Under the pieces are notes generated by a model. It saw only the letters and a list, made by a program, of their open reading frames with translations. It was not told the DNA's origin and searched no databases. A DNA stretch of 21,579 nt from Euryarchaeota archaeon UBA39 (GTDB lineage: Archaea; Thermoplasmatota; Poseidoniia; Poseidoniales; Thalassarchaeaceae): contig DAQW01000102.1 in assembly GCA_002503045.1 (NCBI GenBank), positions 1-21,579 on the forward strand. Direction: 5' to 3'. Below are positions 15,892 to 21,579 of this stretch, one piece after another. Each line of letters starts with the position of its first letter. Position 1 is the first letter of the stretch. Made by a program: the position numbers and the translations under genes.

Positions 15892-17366
15892 AAAGAGTAT
15901 TTGTAATCACAATTTTGTCCTTTTTGTTTTTACTTCCGATTGGTCATGCTTCTGAAATTATTGGTATTGAGGCAGATGGTGATGTTGGTTATCGGCAAGT
16001 TGGATTGATTTGGACTACTGATTCTCCTACTGAAGAAGGAACTTTATTTGAGATATGGGTAAGTAATGCATCTATTGTTGATACTGCAAATGCTACCAAA
16101 CATTCAGAAGTTAGAGTGGGCAATGTATCAGGAATTATTCAGCCAGATATTGGAGAATGGTATGATGATTGTCTCTTCGATTCGGGAGAGGGGGATTGGA
16201 CGCCAGTCCATCGAGATTTAGATGGGACGGCTGTAGTCTCCGTGGGAGCAATAGGGGTAAATTGCACATTAACTGGCCTTCCCTCGGGAATAGAAATTTA
16301 TCTTGCTGTAAAATCTACTACTCCAAATGGTGAATCGTTCCTTTCTTCTTCAATATCTAGTTCGTCTACTATGTCTGATGAAGAAATAATTGTCATTGAA
16401 ACCTCTCCTTACGTTTTTGCAATTGGTTCTATTGCCTTGAGTGTTCTAATCTTACTTTTTGTTCTTAGGTGGATGGATTATCGAGATGGAAGAACAACTT
16501 CACGTTTCGCTCATCTTTACATCGCTCCCGCAATCCTTGCTCTTTCAGTTCTCACTTTCTATCCTGTTTTGTATGGGATTTGGTTATCTTTCACCAATGC
16601 AGACCAATCACATTTAGGTGATCAAAGTTTTATCGGTATAGATAATTTCATCACAGTAATTTCTACTTCTGGATTTTTTAGAGTTACAGGCTTTACATTA
16701 ATTTGGTCTGTTGTGAATGTAGCCGCCCATATTGGATTCGGTTTACTACTAGCAATGGCATTAAATTCTGATGATTTGAAGGGAAAAACTGCATATCGTA
16801 CTGCACTTCTATTGCCTTGGGCAATTCCTTCCTACATTTCGGTTTTAGTTTGGAGAGGTTTGTATGAGCCTGCAGGGGCTTTGAATGATTTTCTTGGAAC
16901 TAATATGAATCTGTTAGCCGATGCCAACGGTGCAAGAATTGTGGTAATTTTAGTAAATATTTGGTTAGGGATTCCTTTCATGATGATGTCTATTTCGGGA
17001 GCTTTACAGGCATTGCCAAAAGATATGTACGAAGCAGCAGAAGTTGATGGTATTAACAAATTTTCACGTTTCAGATATCTTACATTACCTAATCTCAAAA
17101 GTGCATTAGTTCCATTGTCTTTACTTGGTTTTATTTGGACATTCAATATGTTCAATGTTATTTATCTCATGACAGACGGTGGCCCAAACTTAGATTTCGA
17201 TGGCCCTGGATCTACAGATATTCTGATTACATATGTTTACGATGTTGCTTTTAGAGATGGAGCATATGGGGTAGCAGCTGCTTGGTCTGTAGTGATTTTC
17301 GTAATGTTGGTGGTCTTTTCATGGACTTATATGAAGAAGACAAATGCTACGGAGGCAGTCACATGA
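15888..17366 (+). CDS. malF: ABC sugar transporter permease, MalF-like, with N-terminal extracellular domain
   Basis: A 492-residue membrane protein. An N-terminal hydrophobic segment (about 5-20, signal-like, ending GHAS) leads to an extracellular domain of about 150 residues with FN3-like features (GLPSGIEIYLAVKSTTPNG). TM Y175-M196 follows, then the permease core from about residue 205 (LYIAPAILALSVLTFYPVLYG). The EAA coupling loop, E382-AAEVDG-x9-LP, contacts the ATPase. GGAGG (15876-15880) sits seven bases before the ATG, which overlaps the malE stop, and the gene's own stop overlaps the malG start. E. coli MalF has an extracellular loop between TM3 and TM4; here the ectodomain is N-terminal, possibly doing a similar docking job with the binding protein. 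Confidence 0.85.
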   Translation: MKRVFVITILSFLFLLPIGHASEIIGIEADGDVGYRQVGLIWTTDSPTEEGTLFEIWVSNASIVDTANATKHSEVRVGNVSGIIQPDIGEWYDDCLFDSGEGDWTPVHRDLDGTAVVSVGAIGVNCTLTGLPSGIEIYLAVKSTTPNGESFLSSSISSSSTMSDEEIIVIETSPYVFAIGSIALSVLILLFVLRWMDYRDGRTTSRFAHLYIAPAILALSVLTFYPVLYGIWLSFTNADQSHLGDQSFIGIDNFITVISTSGFFRVTGFTLIWSVVNVAAHIGFGLLLAMALNSDDLKGKTAYRTALLLPWAIPSYISVLVWRGLYEPAGALNDFLGTNMNLLADANGARIVVILVNIWLGIPFMMMSISGALQALPKDMYEAAEVDGINKFSRFRYLTLPNLKSALVPLSLLGFIWTFNMFNVIYLMTDGGPNLDFDGPGSTDILITYVYDVAFRDGAYGVAAAWSVVIFVMLVVFSWTYMKKTNATEAVT

Positions 17367-18643
17367 TCAGTGCCAAATCCGTGGCATCAGAGCCCCCAGA
17401 TGATCTAGCAAGTAAGTGGTATGTTCCTGCAGAAGTTGATTCCTTACGAAACTTGTATCCGATTGTCGTCGCTATCAATTTTGTTTCTTTGTGTATTTTT
17501 GTTCTTCGAGGAGACTCAGATTCAATTTTTTCATCATCTATGCAAATGATTGTATCAGTAGTTATTCTTATGTTATTATCTAAATTAGATCAAGGTCAAC
17601 GTTTCATTCGAGATGGAGTAATTTCAATTTCCGGACTTGCTTTGCTATTATCTGTTTTACAATTTTTGTCAGGGCCTCAAATTTTAATCGACTTTTGGAT
17701 GATGCTTTGGACATCTCTACCTGCAGTATTGGTAATATATTCTGTTTCTAAACCGATTGTTACTCTGTGGGCATCAGGTAATCAAACAGTCAGATCTGCA
17801 GAATTAGGCCTTTCTAGAAATAGAAGCGTTAGTCGATTCCATGGCATGGTTTTCCGTCATGTTGCTCTCCTACATGCTGTTGCGTTTGTACTTCTTCCAA
17901 TACTTTGGATTGTGGATGTAGCATTGTCTCCGGGAAATTCTCTTGGTGGAGAATTTTTCGAAACGGTGACCTTTGAGCATTTTTCTCATATTTTATCTTC
18001 AGAATCATTTTGGATTTGGACTCGTAATTCAGTTATCGTATCTATTGGCACTACAATATTGGGGCTTGCACTAGCAATTCCTGCAGGATATGCATTTAGC
18101 AGATTCAAATTCCGTGGAAGGGATTATGCTATGTTTTCATTCCTTCTTGTTCAGATGTTTCCAGGAGTGATAATCCTTGTACCCTATTTCTTGGTAATGA
18201 AAGCTCTTGGTTTATTGAATACCTCACTTGGCCTCATTCTAGCATATTCTGTCACAGCTTTACCATTGTGTGTTTGGATGTTGAAAGGATTTTTTGATAC
18301 TGTACCTAAGGAATTAGAAGAAGCAGCATTGGTTGATGGATGCAATCAAAATCAAGTCTTTTGGAGAATCATTCTGCCTCTATCCCTTCCGGCAGTGGCA
18401 GTAACTGCGTTATTTTCATTCCTTGCTGCATGGAATGAATTTTTGTTGGCTTTGACCTTCAATACTAGTGAGGAGATGTATACTTTACCTGTAGGTTTAG
18501 CCTCTCTAATTTCATCAACAGGTCAAGCATGGGGTGATTTCGCAGCGGCTTCCCTATTGGTTAGTCTTCCCGTAGTTATTCTGTTCATTGTATTCCAGCG
18601 ATTCTTAATTGAGGGATTAAGTGCAGGTGGAGTAAAGGGGTGA
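17363..18643 (+). CDS. malG: ABC sugar transporter permease, MalG-like, with four extra N-terminal membrane segments
   Basis: A 426-residue membrane protein. Start ATG 17363 overlaps the malF stop and has GGAGG (17351-17355) seven bases upstream. A longer in-frame opening from 17282 lies inside malF and is rejected. The first 130 residues hold four hydrophobic stretches (about 33-49, 59-74, 84-103, 110-128) not found in ordinary MalG (about 280-300 residues). The MalG core starts near residue 166, with RNSVIVSIGTTILGLALAIPAGYAFSRFKF-type features (broken here: RNSVIVSIGTT and PAGYAFSRFKF), a FPGVIILVPYF segment and the EAA loop E320-AALVDG. It pairs with MalF to form the translocation channel. 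The role of the extra segments is unknown. Confidence 0.84.
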   Translation: MISAKSVASEPPDDLASKWYVPAEVDSLRNLYPIVVAINFVSLCIFVLRGDSDSIFSSSMQMIVSVVILMLLSKLDQGQRFIRDGVISISGLALLLSVLQFLSGPQILIDFWMMLWTSLPAVLVIYSVSKPIVTLWASGNQTVRSAELGLSRNRSVSRFHGMVFRHVALLHAVAFVLLPILWIVDVALSPGNSLGGEFFETVTFEHFSHILSSESFWIWTRNSVIVSIGTTILGLALAIPAGYAFSRFKFRGRDYAMFSFLLVQMFPGVIILVPYFLVMKALGLLNTSLGLILAYSVTALPLCVWMLKGFFDTVPKELEEAALVDGCNQNQVFWRIILPLSLPAVAVTALFSFLAAWNEFLLALTFNTSEEMYTLPVGLASLISSTGQAWGDFAAASLLVSLPVVILFIVFQRFLIEGLSAGGVKG

Positions 18644-18647
18644 TCTC

Positions 18648-19427
18648 ATGGTAAATGTAAGTTTTAGAAAAGTGAAAAAACAATATGAAAATGGATTCAC
18701 GGCAGTGAATGAATTGAATCTTGAGATTAATGAGGGCGAATTCCTTGTCCTCTTAGGTCCTTCTGGATGTGGGAAATCAACAACGCTTCGAATGCTTGCC
18801 GGTCTTGAGGATGTAACTAGTGGAGAGATTAGCATTGGTAATGCAAAGGTAAACGATTTGCCTCCCGGCGCTCGGGGAATTGGAATGGTATTCCAATCAT
18901 ATGCATTGTATCCTCATATGTCAATATCTGACAATCTTTCTTTTGGATTAAGGATGATGAAAGGAGAAGATAGAAAATCCGATGATGAGATTTCTAAATT
19001 AATCAATGAAACTGCAACAATGTTGGGATTAAGTGATGAATTAGAAAAGAAACCTAAGCAACTTTCTGGAGGGCAGAGGCAACGAGTAGCATTAGGTCGA
19101 GCATTAATCAAGAGGCCACGAGTCTTACTCATGGATGAACCCTTATCTAACCTAGATGCAGAATTACGTCAACAGATGAGGATTGAGATTCGTAGATTAC
19201 ATGATGAGTTGAAAATGACAACAGTGTATGTGACTCATGATCAAATAGAGGCGATGACTATTGCAGATAGAATTGCTGTTTTGAATGAGGGGGAACTTCA
19301 ACAACATGGGCCACCTATGGAAGTTTACAAGAATCCAGCAAATTCGTTTATCGAAGGGTTTCTATGTGCCCATCTTAACGAAATTGTTGATACAGCGAAC
19401 AGCTTGTTTGGAGGCGAAGAAGAATGA
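18648..19427 (+). CDS. malK: ABC transporter ATP-binding protein, MalK-like, lacking the C-terminal regulatory domain
   Basis: A 259-residue cytoplasmic ATPase that powers import through MalF/MalG. Walker A G37-PSGCGKST45, the Q-loop region GMVFQSYALYPHM, signature L139-SGGQRQR, Walker B LLM162-D163-E164, D-loop SNLD and switch H197 (VTHD) are all intact. The order and wording match the MalK/UgpC/MsmX subfamily. Typical members are about 350-380 residues with a C-terminal TOBE/OB-fold domain; this one ends about 20 residues after 'NPANSFIEGF'. No TOBE-like sequence was recognised in other frames downstream. GGTGA (18639-18643) precedes the ATG by four bases. The end contains GGAGG (19410-19414), the ribosome binding site for the amylase, which argues that the short form is real. 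Confidence 0.87.
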   Translation: MVNVSFRKVKKQYENGFTAVNELNLEINEGEFLVLLGPSGCGKSTTLRMLAGLEDVTSGEISIGNAKVNDLPPGARGIGMVFQSYALYPHMSISDNLSFGLRMMKGEDRKSDDEISKLINETATMLGLSDELEKKPKQLSGGQRQRVALGRALIKRPRVLLMDEPLSNLDAELRQQMRIEIRRLHDELKMTTVYVTHDQIEAMTIADRIAVLNEGELQQHGPPMEVYKNPANSFIEGFLCAHLNEIVDTANSLFGGEEE

Positions 19428-21579
19428 AGTTTCGAATAGGACCTATACCTGTCCTATTTCTCCTACTAATTTCTTCAATGGCCCCACTTCTTGTTTCAGC
19501 AGAATCTCAATCTATTGTTCGTCAGCGGCCTTCTACTCATCCGTTCTTTTGGAATGGTTCAGCTACGACTGTAGAAGTAATGGGTGAATGGGATGGGTGG
19601 AACAATGGTACTCCCATGTCCGAAATTTCTACAGGCGAATGGTCTACAAATATTGATCTCGATCCAGGGATGTATTGTTACAAATTTGTTGTAGATGGAA
19701 ATTGGATAATAGATTCATCAAATCCATATACTGGCTACTGTGGTTCTTTTGAGAATAGTATTGCAAGGGTAGAAAACGACACTCGGCCTATGTTCACTCA
19801 TTCAATGGATGACCAAACCCTCTATGTTCATTGGCATGCAGGTTCAGGTGGAGATCTTCCTTCAGGTACACCTACTGGTTTGTTAGGTTCAATTTGGGAT
19901 GCTGTAAACTGGACATGGTCTCTAGATATCAGTAACCTTGAGGATGGAAAACATACTCTTCACATCGAAGGAGTTGATACATCAGGTATTCCGGCAGATG
20001 ATCTTCTTCTACCATTCTGGGTTGGAGAAGAATCAGATTTCATGTGGGAAGATGCACTAATCTACATGGTGATGACTGATCGTTTTGTCAACGGTAATCA
20101 TTCAAATGATCCACAAGAAATCCAAAGTGCTGCTCAGGGGGCTGATTGGATGGGAGGGGATTTAGCAGGAGTTACCGATATGATTGAATCAGGATATTTT
20201 ACCAATTTGGGTGTTAATGCATTGTGGTTGACCCCATTTAATGAAGGAGCAAGTGGAACTGGACTTGCAGCCGACGGTGTACATGAAGTCTCAGCATATC
20301 ATGGATACTGGCCTGTAGAGCCACGTAGTATTGATCCACGTTTGGGTACGTCTGAAGAGTTACATGAATTAGTTGATTCCGCTCATGCTGCTGGAATCAG
20401 GGTCATGGGTGATTTTGTCGTCAATCATGTTCACGAAGATCATCCTTACCATCTCAATCATCCTGAATGGTTTAACCAAGGGTGTATTTGTGGAGAGGAG
20501 AACTGTGATTGGACCGAGCATCGACTTGATTGTCTGTTCAGGGATTATATGCCCGATGTGAATTGGAAGGATAGAAATGCCTCTGAACAAATGATTGAAG
20601 ATATTCTTTGGTGGATTGAAACCTATGATTTAGATGGCGGTCGAATTGATGCCGTTAAGCATGTAGATGATCTTGCAATTACCAATCTAGCTATTCGAAT
20701 CAATGAGAGATTTGAGACTGCTGGAACAGATATTTACCTCAAGGGCGAGACTGCGATGGGTTGGTCAGGACACAATCTTGAATCAAATTCTGAGCAATAT
20801 GATACAATTAATCGATATATTGGGCCTGATTCTCTAGATGGTCAAGCAGATTTTGTTCTCTATCATGCTACCTCTGATCGAGTTTTTGCAACTGGTACTG
20901 AGGATTATATCCATCTAGATTACTGGACTGCTCGAAGTCAAGATCAGTATGTTGAAGGGTCTGTAATGGTCCCGTTTATTGGAAGCCACGATGTATCTCG
21001 ATTTACATCACGAGCAGACCCTGGAACTGCTGATGAGTGGAATCAATGGATAGAGCAGGGTCTTCCTGGTCAGCCTGGAACAGATGATCCATATCGCGCC
21101 TCTCTTCAAGCTCATGGGTGGTTATTGACGACTCCAGGTGCGCCAATGATCTACATGGGAGATGAATACGGTGAGTTTGGTGGCGCTGACCCTGATAATC
21201 GCCACATGTGGCGAGATAATACTTCTCAGAATGATCGTGAGCGAGGACTTCAGGAGAACATAAGTCAGCTTGGAATTCTGAGGTCCGAGTTGGAATCCCT
21301 TCGGCGTGGTAACTATGTTTCACTCCACAATGCTTCGGATGTTGTCGTCTTTCAACGCTTAATTGGCAATAGTTCTAGCATAATAGCCTTGAATCGGGGA
21401 ATTGCAAATGTGTCCATTGACATCGGTTCGATTTACCCTGGTCATAGGACCGTGTTTGGAGAAGGTGGAATTGAGAACGGAACGAATCTACTCAATGTGA
21501 CTGCGCACAGCGTAACCATCCTAACGAATGAGACTGCTCCACAAGATCTTGTTCAGGATCCAATTCAAGGTTGTACAGA
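19424..21579 (+). CDS. Secreted GH13 alpha-amylase-family enzyme with N-terminal CBM48/AMPK-type domain (partial, runs off the right edge)
   Basis: 718 codons are visible with no stop. Start ATG 19424 overlaps the malK stop and has GGAGG nine bases upstream. A signal peptide (core 8-24, ending VSA26) sends it outside. Residues about 45-105 form an AMPK/CBM48-type glycogen-binding domain (VEVMGEWDGWNN ... YKFVVDGNWIIDSSNPY). The GH13 barrel starts near 210 (ALIYMVMTDRFVNGN). Conserved regions are intact: D330-FVVNH335, R407-I-D409 (nucleophile) AVKH413, G441-E442 (acid/base), and SH522-D523. Region V reads M376-PDVN380. C354, C356, C361 and C370 cluster just before it. A C-terminal beta domain begins near 630. 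It probably cleaves alpha-1,4-glucans or branched oligomers outside the cell and feeds the adjacent transporter. Exact specificity is not decided by these motifs. Confidence 0.88.
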   Translation, partial: MKFRIGPIPVLFLLLISSMAPLLVSAESQSIVRQRPSTHPFFWNGSATTVEVMGEWDGWNNGTPMSEISTGEWSTNIDLDPGMYCYKFVVDGNWIIDSSNPYTGYCGSFENSIARVENDTRPMFTHSMDDQTLYVHWHAGSGGDLPSGTPTGLLGSIWDAVNWTWSLDISNLEDGKHTLHIEGVDTSGIPADDLLLPFWVGEESDFMWEDALIYMVMTDRFVNGNHSNDPQEIQSAAQGADWMGGDLAGVTDMIESGYFTNLGVNALWLTPFNEGASGTGLAADGVHEVSAYHGYWPVEPRSIDPRLGTSEELHELVDSAHAAGIRVMGDFVVNHVHEDHPYHLNHPEWFNQGCICGEENCDWTEHRLDCLFRDYMPDVNWKDRNASEQMIEDILWWIETYDLDGGRIDAVKHVDDLAITNLAIRINERFETAGTDIYLKGETAMGWSGHNLESNSEQYDTINRYIGPDSLDGQADFVLYHATSDRVFATGTEDYIHLDYWTARSQDQYVEGSVMVPFIGSHDVSRFTSRADPGTADEWNQWIEQGLPGQPGTDDPYRASLQAHGWLLTTPGAPMIYMGDEYGEFGGADPDNRHMWRDNTSQNDRERGLQENISQLGILRSELESLRRGNYVSLHNASDVVVFQRLIGNSSSIIALNRGIANVSIDIGSIYPGHRTVFGEGGIENGTNLLNVTAHSVTILTNETAPQDLVQDPIQGCT

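Noticed and set aside
17282..17362. Longer in-frame start for malG
   Set aside because: The extra 27 residues overlap the end of malF, show no signal or family match, and the ATG at 17363 has an ideal GGAGG site and an ATGA overlap.
19285..19587. Forward frame overlapping malK and the amylase, considered as a frameshifted TOBE remnant
   Set aside because: Its sequence does not resemble a TOBE/OB domain, and most of it overlaps the well-supported amylase signal and CBM48-like region.
1..21579. CRISPR array, tRNA, rRNA or insertion sequence
   Set aside because: No regular direct repeats with spacers, no tRNA-like cloverleaf, and no transposase frame or terminal inverted repeats were seen.

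Overview
The window reads as part of a planktonic archaeal genome, most likely a Marine Group II (Candidatus Poseidoniales) or related Thermoplasmatota archaeon. This is an inference. It rests on an archaeal type IV pilin N-terminal segment (DEDAVSPVIATILL...) at the C-terminus of the first gene, very large secreted beta-helix/Ig-type protein architecture, archaeal-style short spacers with GGAGG or GGTGA ribosome binding sites, and AT-leaning codon use. No rRNA, tRNA, CRISPR array or insertion sequence was seen. Every gene runs on the + strand.

Region 1 (1-117) is a short leader with an imperfect inverted repeat and an AT-rich promoter-like patch. Region 2 (118-13842) is a single uninterrupted 4574-residue gene filling almost two thirds of the window. 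It encodes a giant exported surface protein. In order it has a signal peptide, a region resembling the N-terminus of Rhs/WapA-type wall proteins, a DNRLRE-like beta domain, two tandem Cys-containing Ig plus beta modules, long stretches of right-handed parallel beta-helix, a cupredoxin-like domain, a CBM9-like domain, three cadherin/Ig-like domains with a DxDxDGxxD calcium loop, a CARDB-like domain, a membrane segment, a short cytoplasmic linker, and finally a complete archaeal pilin module with its own internal class III-type signal. That internal prepilin is the most unusual feature of the window.

Region 3 (13843-13932) is a 90-base spacer with a strong GC-rich hairpin and a second perfect 7-bp inverted repeat just before the next ribosome binding site.

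Region 4 (13933-21579) is a tightly packed six-gene operon: a HAD phosphatase, an MalE-like lipoprotein, MalF- and MalG-like permeases, a short MalK-like ATPase, and a secreted GH13 alpha-glucan hydrolase that runs off the right edge. Start and stop codons overlap as ATGA at three of the five junctions, and the other two gaps are 3 and 4 bases. Together these genes describe extracellular cleavage of starch/glycogen-like glucans by the amylase, capture of the oligosaccharides by the lipoprotein, and ATP-driven import. The HAD enzyme may dephosphorylate a small metabolite. The transporter is atypical: MalF carries an N-terminal extracellular domain, MalG carries four extra N-terminal membrane segments, and MalK lacks the usual C-terminal regulatory domain. 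Whether the giant surface protein helps capture glucans is an open inference. Its CBM9-like domain and its position next to the operon are the only hints.
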